From assembly GCA_910589555.1 (NCBI GenBank), contig CAJUTE010000003.1, positions 62,001 to 126,000 of the forward strand: DNA of 64,000 nt, read 5' to 3'. The stretch is from an uncultured Muribaculum sp. Its GTDB lineage: Bacteria; Bacteroidota; Bacteroidia; Bacteroidales; Muribaculaceae. The notes under the pieces were generated by a model. The model was not told where the DNA came from. It made no database searches and saw nothing but the letters and a program-made list of their open reading frames with translations. Shown here in pieces: positions 52,509 to 60,270 of the stretch; the first letter of the stretch is position 1, and the number at the start of each line of letters is the position of its first letter. The position numbers and the translations under genes were made by a program.

Positions 52509-53279
52509 TTAAATGCCATTCATTTCGGTTAAATATTTCCAGTATCTAACTGGCATATCCTGACGCTGCTTACGCGGATTTAATCGCTCCATTATAGCTG
52601 TAGACTTAAAATAAGTCCGCCAAAGACTCTGAAACAGAAGCTCTTCCGGATCAAGCTGCTCAGATGAAAGTTTCCCTGACGACATATAGCCCATGCTCTT
52701 GTCAAGCCTTATTTTTTTTAACTCTTGTTTATTGTAAAAATAGCCGTAATCACGCAATCGGTCATACACAATGAAGCTCTGATCGCCAAATCTATCCTTA
52801 AAATGGCTTAAAGTCATGGGGAGTATGTCAAACAGCGGCTCTATAAGAGCAAAATACGTGCCGTCGATCCCTTTTTGAAATCGAAGGAACTGCAAAATAC
52901 GGTGAGCCTCACCTCTCACCCTGCGACATTCTTTAAGCACGGCAAGCACTGACTGATCAGAAAAATCGGTCTCTATTGATGTCTTTGAGGCAACAGCACG
53001 ACAAATAAACCGGAAAGCATACATCGGAAATTCCGGATTATCGGTCAAATAAGCTGCGACAAGAGCGCTGCATGCACCTTTCGACAGCACCTTCGACAAT
53101 TTTTTCCACACCCTACGAGCCTTTTCCATACCAGTGTCCACTTCATGCAGCACATCATAAAATAACGGCAGCGCATCATGAGGCTGAAGCAACATCTCGG
53201 GAGTCTCTTTACGGGAAAACGAATCAAACACAGCGGTAAGCAATCCGTCAAAACTGCCGTCAAACCGAAAAATAATCAT
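52509..53279 (-). CDS. TIGR03915-type (DUF4130) DNA metabolism/repair protein
   Basis: A 256-residue protein. It opens MIIFRFDGSFDGLLTAVFDSF, the characteristic start of the TIGR03915 family, and continues VRGEAHRILQFLRFQKGIDG, then DRFGDQSFIVYDRLRDYG. In other bacteria this domain is fused to uracil-DNA glycosylase, and it is genomically linked to the TIGR03916 radical SAM protein, as here. The true reaction is unknown. Its start overlaps the radical SAM stop by 4 nt, so the two are translationally coupled. Confidence 0.9.
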   Translation of the reverse strand: MIIFRFDGSFDGLLTAVFDSFSRKETPEMLLQPHDALPLFYDVLHEVDTGMEKARRVWKKLSKVLSKGACSALVAAYLTDNPEFPMYAFRFICRAVASKTSIETDFSDQSVLAVLKECRRVRGEAHRILQFLRFQKGIDGTYFALIEPLFDILPMTLSHFKDRFGDQSFIVYDRLRDYGYFYNKQELKKIRLDKSMGYMSSGKLSSEQLDPEELLFQSLWRTYFKSTAIMERLNPRKQRQDMPVRYWKYLTEMNGI

Positions 53280-54532
53280 GAAAAGTCAAATGTCAGCTGC
53301 GAAGGATTTTCACCGTTACGTCTGCTCACGAGCTGCCGTCTCACATACTCCGGTGACACATCGCAAACCGACGGAGATGAAAGCTCTCCGCACGTTATGA
53401 AATATTTAGCTCTATTCATCGCCACCCCTATCTTCTTAAGATTGTAAGAGGTCAATCTCCGGAATTTTCTGGCATTCACAATCAATAGCGCCGACTTAAC
53501 TCCGATGCCCGGCACCCGCAATATCATCTCGTATGGAGCTTTGTTGATATCAATCGGAAATGCCTGTGGGTGCCTTAACGCCCAACCGAGCTTCGGATCC
53601 ACCTCAAGGTCAAGATTCGGATTATCCGGTTCTGTAATCTCCTCAGCCTTGAAATGATAAAATCTCATAAGCCAGTCAGCCTGATATAATCGGTTTTCTC
53701 TCACCAATGGAGGTTGCTTTAGCGCCGGCAAACGCTTGTCATATTCATTCACAGAAACGTAACCGGAATAATACACCCTTCTCATTGTGGGCATACCGTA
53801 AAGCGCTGACGAAACCTGAAGTATCTGCCTGTCAGTATCCGGCGACGCACCGACAATCATTTGAGTGCTCTGACCCGCCGGCACAAACCTCGGCACATGG
53901 CGCATACGCTTGCGATCCTCAGCACATTCCAGCACACCTTGCCTTATATACCCCATAGGCTCATAAACACTTTTGTGATCCTTTTCAGGAGCCAGATATT
54001 TAAGCGATTCTTCACGAGGTATCTCTATATTCACACTCATTCGATCGGCATATCGACCTGCCTCATTAACAAGCTCACGCGATGCTCCCGGTATGCTTTT
54101 AAGATGAATGTAACCGTTAAAGTGATGCACTTCCCGAAGATCTTTGGCAATACGGGCTATACGCTCCATCGTATAGTCGGGATTACGCACCACTCCAGAG
54201 CTAAGGAAAAGCCCCTCGATATAGTTGCGGCGATAAAACTCCATCGTGATATTCACTATTTCACTAACAGAAAGTGTGGCACGGGGAATATCATTGCTGC
54301 GCCGGTTTATGCAATACGCGCAATCATACATACAATAATTCGTAAGCATGATTTTCAAAAGAGATATGCACCTGCCATCAGCGGCAAAACTATGGCATAT
54401 ACCGACCCCGCCCACAGTATTCCCCACTCCGTTTCCACTGTTGCGCCGCACTGTGCCGCTCGACGAACATGACACATCATATTTCGCCGCTGCGGCAAGA
54501 ATCTTCAATTTTTCAAGAACTGCTTCTGTCAT
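53276..54532 (-). CDS. TIGR03916-type radical SAM DNA modification/repair protein
   Basis: A 418-residue protein. The radical SAM cysteines are in LTNYCMYDCAYCINRRSND (CxxxCxxC). LFLSSGVVRNPDYTMERI and FVPAGQSTQMIVGASPDTD follow. The C-terminal helix-hairpin-helix VPGIGVKSALLIVNARKFRRL suggests DNA binding. ATG 54532 was chosen since the family starts LEKLKILAAAAKYDVSCSS, and the longer frame from 54553 would run through the promoter. The ATG is 6 nt from the TAATTTTG element, implying a leaderless mRNA. It is the first gene of a two-gene operon. Confidence 0.9.
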   Translation of the reverse strand: MTEAVLEKLKILAAAAKYDVSCSSSGTVRRNSGNGVGNTVGGVGICHSFAADGRCISLLKIMLTNYCMYDCAYCINRRSNDIPRATLSVSEIVNITMEFYRRNYIEGLFLSSGVVRNPDYTMERIARIAKDLREVHHFNGYIHLKSIPGASRELVNEAGRYADRMSVNIEIPREESLKYLAPEKDHKSVYEPMGYIRQGVLECAEDRKRMRHVPRFVPAGQSTQMIVGASPDTDRQILQVSSALYGMPTMRRVYYSGYVSVNEYDKRLPALKQPPLVRENRLYQADWLMRFYHFKAEEITEPDNPNLDLEVDPKLGWALRHPQAFPIDINKAPYEMILRVPGIGVKSALLIVNARKFRRLTSYNLKKIGVAMNRAKYFITCGELSSPSVCDVSPEYVRRQLVSRRNGENPSQLTFDFS

Positions 54533-54538
54533 AATAGA

Positions 54539-54546
54539 CAAAATTA
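54539..54546 (-). promoter_or_regulatory. Promoter -7 element for the radical SAM/DUF4130 pair
   Basis: TAATTTTG on the minus strand, ATG 6 nt downstream. The run TTTGTCTATTATGA is identical to that at the rsmG start. Confidence 0.6.
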
Positions 54547-54580
54547 GCGACAAGAAAGGCTAAAAACGCGCACCGCGATG

Positions 54581-55462
54581 TTAAAAAGAGTTTAACGCAT
54601 TGCGTAGCCGATTAACAAACTCATGATTCTTCAACCCCCATTTAGGATAAATCAGAAGCTCGTCAGGCGATTGGCTCGTGAAGCGTTCTATAGCTATTTC
54701 AGGATTAATGCGTCTTATTATTTCCACACACAGGCTTATGTATTCATCCACACTGAATCGCGGGATATCATATTTTCCGGAGATAACATCATGAGCCATC
54801 ACCGTTCCTCTCACCAGCTGCAATTGATGAAACTTGACTGTAGCGACAGGCAACTTCGACACTGCGTCAACAGTAGCAAGCATCATCTCCCGGCTCTCTC
54901 CAGGCAAGCCCATTATCAGATGAAGCCCTGTAAGCAGACCACGGCGGGTGGCACGCTCAACAGCATCCACTGTTTGCTCCCAGGTGTGGCACCGGTTTAT
55001 AAGTTTTAGAGTTTCATTATGCGAACTTTCCGCACCGTATTCAATAAGCACGAAAGCACGTTCATTTAATCCTGCAAGATAATCAAGCAGTTCATCGCCG
55101 GTGCAATCGGGACGCGTGCCTATTATAATTCCCACCACATTCTCCACCGACAGAGCCTCTTCATACAGCTGTTTCAGTCTTTCAAGCTCGCCATGTGTGC
55201 TCGTATAAGCCTGAAAATATGCGAGGTACTGCATATCGGGATATTTTCTGCCGAAAAATTTTTTACCCTCTTCAAGCTGCTCCGTCACACTTTTGTCGGG
55301 CTTGCAATATCCGGGATTGAATGTCTGGTTATTGCAGTAAGTGCATCCTCCGGTTCCTATGGTTCCATCTCTATTGGGACAGGAAAATCCGGCATTGATG
55401 GAAATCTTCTGAACTTTACCGGGAAAATGCTCTTTTAAAAATGTGCTGAAATCCCTATACAT
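54581..55462 (-). CDS. TIGR01212-type radical SAM protein (YhcC-like)
   Basis: A 293-residue protein. The radical SAM core includes ISINAGFSCPNRDGTIGTGG and CTYCNNQTFNPGYC, with the family-specific long first loop. FQAYTSTHGELERLKQLYEE, IIIGTRPDCTGDELLDYL and HLIMGLPGESREMML follow. Members have no established reaction, though a tRNA-modification role has been proposed for some. Start at ATG 55462 rather than the GTG two codons earlier. It follows aroC by 11 bp in the ybaK-aroC-this gene operon. Confidence 0.88.
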   Translation of the reverse strand: MYRDFSTFLKEHFPGKVQKISINAGFSCPNRDGTIGTGGCTYCNNQTFNPGYCKPDKSVTEQLEEGKKFFGRKYPDMQYLAYFQAYTSTHGELERLKQLYEEALSVENVVGIIIGTRPDCTGDELLDYLAGLNERAFVLIEYGAESSHNETLKLINRCHTWEQTVDAVERATRRGLLTGLHLIMGLPGESREMMLATVDAVSKLPVATVKFHQLQLVRGTVMAHDVISGKYDIPRFSVDEYISLCVEIIRRINPEIAIERFTSQSPDELLIYPKWGLKNHEFVNRLRNALNSF

Positions 55463-55473
55463 GACCACATCGG

Positions 55474-56553
55474 TTATATGCGAGCACCCTTGTTAAGAAG
55501 ATAAGCGTCAAGAACAGTCATAGCCGCCATCGCTTCAACAATGGGCACTGCACGTGGAAGCACACACGGGTCATGACGTCCACGAGCCTGCAACTCTGTT
55601 TTCAGTCCGCTGTCGTCCACCGTGTCAACCGGTTTCAACAGCGTCGCCACCGGCTTGAAAGCTACCCTGAAATATATATCCATGCCATTTGAAATGCCGC
55701 CCTGGATGCCGCCTGAGTTATTTGACGCGGTCCTCAATCCGTGAACGTCATCCGTCGGGATAAATGTGTCAATCATCTCCGAGCCGCGACGCCCAACGCC
55801 GTCAAATCCCATGCCATAGTCAAATCCCTTGGCGGCATTAATACTAAGCATCGCTCCACCGAGCATAGCGTGAAGTTTGCCGAACGCAGGCTCGCCAAGA
55901 CCGACAGGCACACCGGTTATAACACCGGTGATCACTCCCCCCACAGTGTCGCCATCCTTCTTGACCTGCTCAATCAAGCGAATCATGTCGGCGGCAACAC
56001 TTTCATCAGGACATCTCACTATATTATTTTCAATCGCCGAAGGATCGTATGCCGTATAGTCCTTATCGAGACGTATATCCCCCACTTGCGACGTGTAGGC
56101 ATACACCTTTATGCCAAGCTTAGCCAACGCCTGACGGGCAAACGCACCACCCACCACTCTTGACAAAGTTTCACGTGCCGAGGAGCGTCCACCTCCACGA
56201 TGATCCCTCAACCCATACTTTTCCGTATAAGTATAGTCGGCGTGCGACGGGCGGAATGTGTGACGTATATTCTCATAATCCGATGAGTGCTGATTACCAT
56301 TTTCCACCATGAACCCAATAGGCGTTCCGATGGTTTTGCCCTCGAAGACGCCGCTCAGAATCTTCACACAGTCCTTCTCATCGCGAGCGGTGACGATTGA
56401 CGACTGACCGGGACGACGGCGGTCCAGCTCTTTCTGCACCATCTCCATGTCGACATCTATTCCCGAAGGCATCCCGTCGATTATTCCGCCCACAGCAACC
56501 CCGTGCGACTCGCCGAATGTAGTAAGGCGATATATATTTCCAAATGTATTCAT
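55474..56553 (-). CDS. aroC: Chorismate synthase
   Basis: A 359-residue AroC. The N terminus is NTFGNIYRLTTFGESHGVAVG (first signature). YGLRDHRGGGRSSARETL is the second, and RHDPCVLPRAVPIVEAMAA is the C-terminal signature. It converts EPSP to chorismate, the last step of the shikimate pathway, with reduced FMN. It starts 5 bp after ybaK and is followed 11 bp later by the TIGR01212 gene. ATG 56553 was taken over the TTG three codons upstream. Confidence 0.97.
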   Translation of the reverse strand: MNTFGNIYRLTTFGESHGVAVGGIIDGMPSGIDVDMEMVQKELDRRRPGQSSIVTARDEKDCVKILSGVFEGKTIGTPIGFMVENGNQHSSDYENIRHTFRPSHADYTYTEKYGLRDHRGGGRSSARETLSRVVGGAFARQALAKLGIKVYAYTSQVGDIRLDKDYTAYDPSAIENNIVRCPDESVAADMIRLIEQVKKDGDTVGGVITGVITGVPVGLGEPAFGKLHAMLGGAMLSINAAKGFDYGMGFDGVGRRGSEMIDTFIPTDDVHGLRTASNNSGGIQGGISNGMDIYFRVAFKPVATLLKPVDTVDDSGLKTELQARGRHDPCVLPRAVPIVEAMAAMTVLDAYLLNKGARI

Positions 56554-56558
56554 AAAAC

Positions 56559-57053
56559 TCAATTATTTGAAGGTTTCACGGCTATGTCTGCCACTATCCC
56601 ATCAACATATCCTATCAGATCGGATGGCGATATTTCAAATTGCAATCCCCTCACTCCGGCACTGACATATACCACATCGAAATTATTAACCGTGGAATGA
56701 AAATAAGTCGGGAACCGCTTCTTCATCCCTATCGGTGAACAACCGCCCCTTATATAGCCTGTAAGCGGCAGAAGCTCTTTCATCGGAATAAGGTCGGCTT
56801 TCTTGGCTCCGGCAGCCTTAGCTGCCGCCTTCAAGTCCACCTCCATGTCTCCGGGAATCACACACACAAAGTATCCGCTTTTTTCACCATGAAGCACGAG
56901 TGTCTTGAACACCCGTTCTATATCTTCGCCAAGTTCCTCAGCCACATGATCAGCGGCAAGGTTATTCTCATCAACCTCGTATGGAATCAACTTATAAGTG
57001 ATTTTTGCTTTATCAAGCAACCGTGCGGCATTGGTTTTAGTTATTCCCGACAT
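56559..57053 (-). CDS. ybaK: Cys-tRNA(Pro)/Cys-tRNA(Cys) deacylase YbaK
   Basis: A 164-residue YbaK/EbsC-family editing protein. VDENNLAADHVAEELGED, then VCVIPGDMEVDLKAAAKAAG and YIRGGCSPIGMKKRFPTY are family signatures. It hydrolyses mischarged Cys-tRNA(Pro). The start at ATG 57053 was chosen because the ten-codon extension to 57083 contains the promoter box (57073-57080). It heads the operon ybaK-aroC-TIGR01212. Confidence 0.93.
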   Translation of the reverse strand: MSGITKTNAARLLDKAKITYKLIPYEVDENNLAADHVAEELGEDIERVFKTLVLHGEKSGYFVCVIPGDMEVDLKAAAKAAGAKKADLIPMKELLPLTGYIRGGCSPIGMKKRFPTYFHSTVNNFDVVYVSAGVRGLQFEISPSDLIGYVDGIVADIAVKPSNN

Positions 57054-57072
57054 CTTTCCAATTCTTTTTTTG

Positions 57073-57080
57073 CAAATATA
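57073..57080 (-). promoter_or_regulatory. ybaK operon promoter -7 element
   Basis: TATATTTG on the minus strand, 19 nt before the chosen ATG. Confidence 0.65.
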
Positions 57081-57128
57081 CAAATATTTCTCTTATAAGT
57101 AGTGCTCCGCACATCGCATCCCACAAAA

Positions 57129-57159
57129 AAATCCGGTTGTTGCTACACCAACCGGATTT
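57129..57159 (-). terminator. Serpin gene terminator
   Basis: AAATCCGGTTG and CAACCGGATTT with a 9-nt loop. It runs into a T-run on the minus strand. Confidence 0.85.
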
Positions 57160-57181
57160 CAGGCTCATATCATCAATGAGT

Positions 57182-58399
57182 TTACAGTTGTTTCACCTGA
57201 CCAAGGAAAATCACAGCGCCTGTCGACTGCTCGGCTATAATGAACGCGAATGGACGGTTCACCACCATCTCATAACTCTCCACAGGCATCGCGCTGTCAA
57301 ATTCAGTCGACGTGACTGCGGCAGCTTTAGTCCCATCTTCATCAACCTCGATGCGGGTCACCTGCTTCACTTTATTCACCTTGACAGGTGAGGCGCTCAA
57401 TCCTGAAAAGTCAGCTCCCGAGGTAAACATTTCACTCACACCCTGCGACTGAAGATAATCATTAAGAATCTCATTCGTGTCAAATTCAAATCTCGGGAAC
57501 GAAACCTTTATCTCTCCACGGTTATTGGAATTCTGCCACGCAACAAAATCCGATGCAGAAAAAGAGCTTATGACATCGGCAAGGTTCTCTCCTGCATTAG
57601 GAAGAATCACCGTCATCGAATATGCTCCTGCACCATAATCCATTCTGAACATTGAATATTTCTCTGCCACTTTTATCTTGTTGCCAATCGCTCCATTCAT
57701 CATCATCACTCGTGATTGCGAACCATCGGCATTTGTAAAGAGATCCTCCTTGGTGTTTTTCTTGTCAAACTTCACCGCCCATTCACCCTTGAAGCATAAC
57801 GCATTAATTATCATCATTTCCATTCCGGGAGCAAGAGGCTCTTGAAGAAGCTGAGGTATCATCTTGTCGGTATGCTTCGAGCACCAATTGTTGATGGCAT
57901 TCATTGCCGAGGTCGAAGAAAGGTCAAGCGTGCGTGAATCCGCATCATAATTTTCCTCCACAGCATTCACATAAGCCGGAAGCGCCTCAAACCCGTCATT
58001 CAGCCATATAGAATTGGCTATTTCCATCTTCACTTTTCGGTCAAGACGAGGCATATCCTTTATAAGTTTAACGCTCAGATCGTTTAGCGACTGAAGGTTA
58101 TCAGCTCCGGTCGCAGTGCAAATCTGGTTTAATGTGGTGCCGGCTGCACCATTGGCGGCAAGTCCGAGAGCGAAATTCATGCTCATCGGCGACAGCATGA
58201 AGTTGTCATTCCTCCGGGCACTGAAATACCCAAGCATATCGATTGCCTTACTGTTCTGAGATGTGATTACAAGCTCCTGCGACGGTTGCAACTCGATTTT
58301 GTCAGCAACTCCATTTTTTCCGGAATCATCCGAATCACTGCATGACACTAACGCAAGCGAAAGCGACATTGCCAAAATCAACTTTGTTTTCATAGCCAT
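57182..58399 (-). CDS. Serpin family protease inhibitor, lipoprotein
   Basis: A 405-residue serpin with a lipoprotein signal peptide (lipobox around LALVSC, Cys20). Conserved text: NFMLSPMSMNFALGLAANGA, IANSIWLND, INALCFKGEWAVKFDKK and FPRFEFDTNEIL. The hinge EDGTKAAAVTS starts at E354, with G356 and T357 as in inhibitory serpins. A count from the hinge puts P1-P1' at A370-M371, which would suggest elastase-like targets (inference; loop length can vary). VVNRPFAFIIAE follows. It lies downstream of the C10 peptidase but has its own TATGTTTG promoter. Start at ATG 58399; ATG 58393 is also possible. Confidence 0.92.
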   Translation of the reverse strand: MAMKTKLILAMSLSLALVSCSDSDDSGKNGVADKIELQPSQELVITSQNSKAIDMLGYFSARRNDNFMLSPMSMNFALGLAANGAAGTTLNQICTATGADNLQSLNDLSVKLIKDMPRLDRKVKMEIANSIWLNDGFEALPAYVNAVEENYDADSRTLDLSSTSAMNAINNWCSKHTDKMIPQLLQEPLAPGMEMMIINALCFKGEWAVKFDKKNTKEDLFTNADGSQSRVMMMNGAIGNKIKVAEKYSMFRMDYGAGAYSMTVILPNAGENLADVISSFSASDFVAWQNSNNRGEIKVSFPRFEFDTNEILNDYLQSQGVSEMFTSGADFSGLSASPVKVNKVKQVTRIEVDEDGTKAAAVTSTEFDSAMPVESYEMVVNRPFAFIIAEQSTGAVIFLGQVKQL

Positions 58400-58441
58400 A
58401 ATTACTTTTTTATAGTTATTACATTGAATATGTGGATTGTG

Positions 58442-58449
58442 CAAACATA
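58442..58449 (-). promoter_or_regulatory. Serpin promoter -7 element
   Basis: TATGTTTG on the minus strand followed by CACAA, about 42 nt before the ATG. It lies between inverted copies of GTGGAT/ATCCAC in the same region. Confidence 0.6.
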
Positions 58450-58508
58450 ATGATTTATCACATATCCACCAAATAATTTAACAATTTATTCAAATTTTAC
58501 CACCACAA

Positions 58509-59741
58509 TCATCTTTTAGCGACAAAATATACAATATCTTTTGAATAATCACCAACAGTAGATTTGTATACGCCATCATTGAAATATCCGTTGCAATATC
58601 CGTCCCAACCCCAATTGAAATGATTGTAGGTGGTCGACGTACTTCCTGTCTCTTCGCATACCCATTCTCCATCATCCCCTTTTTTAACATATACTTTAGT
58701 GGTTTTCACAGTATAACGATAGCCATCAGCTACCCACATGTGTCCACCGGTGTTATTCACATTTTGTCCACCCATGATAATTACCCCACTTCCTATCCAT
58801 TTCCAAACGAAACCACTGGCAGGAGTTTCTGTATCACTTAATGTAAATCCTAATCCTTTCAATGTCCTTCTTACATCACTAAGAGATGTCCCGGTCGCTT
58901 GTCGATCGGTATAATATGTACTATTAGCTCTATACCCAAGCTCCCTAAGCATCAAACCTATAGTAGAATGTACTCCTACCTCGCAATCGTCACCATCAGT
59001 CCGTCCGAACTTGTGGTTATTTATTTTATCCCATTCAAGAGTCAAAGTCGGTTTCGATGATTGATGCTTTAATTGAATAGATGCAGGGTATTTCAATGCA
59101 CTCATTGTCATTGCCATCGCAACATTTGAACAACCGGCGATTCCATTTGGACAATAGGTGCCATAAATTCCACTTTGTCCCCAATCAACTTTGACTCTTG
59201 GCGATACTGAATCTGTTTTGGTTGTAGTAACAATATCTTGATATGCCGGTTTACGCATGATTGCTTTAACTGACGGAGCTTCCCTAACATAAGATATGGC
59301 ATAGTCCATAAACATCGCCAAACCTGGATTATCAGTGCCGTTATTTACGTCATAATGACCCGATTCTGTTACCGCAAGAATCGAATCACAAGTTGTCTTA
59401 GCCGATATAACCGCAAAACCGGAATTGTCCTTATAGTTAACTATATAGATAAGCGTATCATTGCCGGAACGTGATTTTGCATCCGTTATAAACTGAATGC
59501 CACCTTCGTCTATCTCTCGATAATTTGATGCACGTGAGACTTCATTGTTATCAAGCATACTCTTCGCTGAATTGGCAATTAAAATCGCATCCTTAACCGT
59601 ACGAGTAGCAGGAATCATTTGTTCTATTTCCGAACTCCAAGTCACAGGCTCAGAATCAAAAATAAAGTCAGGCTCTTCATTTGAAGCACAAGATGCTAAC
59701 AAAGCACCGGTCATCATAACACTGTAAATCAATTTTTTCAT
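58509..59741 (-). CDS. C10 family (streptopain-like) cysteine peptidase, lipoprotein
   Basis: A 410-residue protein. It has a lipoprotein signal (ALLASC, Cys18). An N-terminal prodomain of Spi type extends to about residue 160 (DTLIYIVNYKDNSGFAVISA). The mature enzyme from about 180 has Cys204 in IAGCSNVAMAM, His334 in TGGHMWVADGY, and Trp377/379 in NHFNWGWDGYCNGYF. All expected catalytic residues are present, so it should be active after proprotein removal. The local GCSNVAMAM differs slightly from the common GCVATAMAQ. It is cotranscribed with the upstream DUF3244 gene (34-bp gap). Confidence 0.92.
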   Translation of the reverse strand: MKKLIYSVMMTGALLASCASNEEPDFIFDSEPVTWSSEIEQMIPATRTVKDAILIANSAKSMLDNNEVSRASNYREIDEGGIQFITDAKSRSGNDTLIYIVNYKDNSGFAVISAKTTCDSILAVTESGHYDVNNGTDNPGLAMFMDYAISYVREAPSVKAIMRKPAYQDIVTTTKTDSVSPRVKVDWGQSGIYGTYCPNGIAGCSNVAMAMTMSALKYPASIQLKHQSSKPTLTLEWDKINNHKFGRTDGDDCEVGVHSTIGLMLRELGYRANSTYYTDRQATGTSLSDVRRTLKGLGFTLSDTETPASGFVWKWIGSGVIIMGGQNVNNTGGHMWVADGYRYTVKTTKVYVKKGDDGEWVCEETGSTSTTYNHFNWGWDGYCNGYFNDGVYKSTVGDYSKDIVYFVAKR

Positions 59742-59775
59742 AATGAAACGAATTAAAATTTATTATGTAATCTAT

Positions 59776-60141
59776 TTAAGGTATCCATGTAAATTCCCCT
59801 TTCCACACGGTGTCTCCTATACATACAAGAATGATATAGTAATTATTTTCGTATAGATTTGTTACATTGAAATAATGACTTTTGGAATATTCACCACTCA
59901 TGCCGCAATAGACTATACCTCCGAATTCATCAATAACCGAAAATTGAACTTCATTGGTCGGCAGACTCGTTGAAACCGTAAAATTTACACCTTCGAATGA
60001 AATAACGGGATATATCGGTCTACTTTTTTTCCTATTGCCAGTCTCAGGAGCTGGAGGGTCAGGCGTTACAGGCACTTCATTTTTGCCTTGGGCGAGTAGA
60101 GAAAAGAATGCAATAATAAATGTGAATACAAATTTTTTCAT
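59776..60141 (-). CDS. DUF3244-type small secreted protein, putative C10 peptidase inhibitor
   Basis: A 121-residue protein with a signal peptide (MKKFVFTFIIAFFSLLAQG). A proline-rich linker (VPVTPDPPAPETG) precedes a beta-sandwich-like domain: VISFEGVNFTVSTSLPTNEV, GGIVYCGMSGEYSKSHYF and NLYENNYYIILVCIGDTVWK. DUF3244 proteins next to C10 peptidases in Bacteroides are candidate inhibitors or chaperones for the peptidase. That role is an inference from context. It leads the C10 operon, under the operator array at 60205-60254. Confidence 0.8.
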   Translation of the reverse strand: MKKFVFTFIIAFFSLLAQGKNEVPVTPDPPAPETGNRKKSRPIYPVISFEGVNFTVSTSLPTNEVQFSVIDEFGGIVYCGMSGEYSKSHYFNVTNLYENNYYIILVCIGDTVWKGEFTWIP

Positions 60142-60163
60142 ATAGCAATAAATATTTATTGCA

Positions 60164-60171
60164 CTAAGATA
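60164..60171 (-). promoter_or_regulatory. Likely promoter -7 element for DUF3244-C10 operon
   Basis: TATCTTAG, one mismatch to TAnnTTTG, with TTG about 17 nt upstream. The weak match fits a promoter that needs an activator. Confidence 0.5.
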
Positions 60172-60204
60172 TGTATTTCACATAATCAATTCATCGTAAA
60201 ATTG

Positions 60205-60254
60205 TACGCATTTTTTACGCATTTCACTCATGAAGTATGCGTAAAATTACGCAT
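60205..60254. promoter_or_regulatory. Operator array: four helically phased TACGCAT half-sites
   Basis: TACGCAT at 60205-60211, 60216-60222 and 60248-60254, and its reverse complement ATGCGTA at 60237-60243. Starts are 11, 21 and 11 bp apart, close to one, two and one helical turns. The last two form the palindrome TATGCGTAA-aa-TTACGCATA. Placed about 35-85 bp upstream of the DUF3244-C10 -7 element, as for an activator. Confidence 0.65.
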
Positions 60255-60270
60255 AAAACAAATAGAGCCC

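Noticed and set aside
53861..54472. 203-codon plus-strand frame
   Set aside because: Antisense to the radical SAM gene, whose Cys cluster and helix-hairpin-helix are unambiguous.
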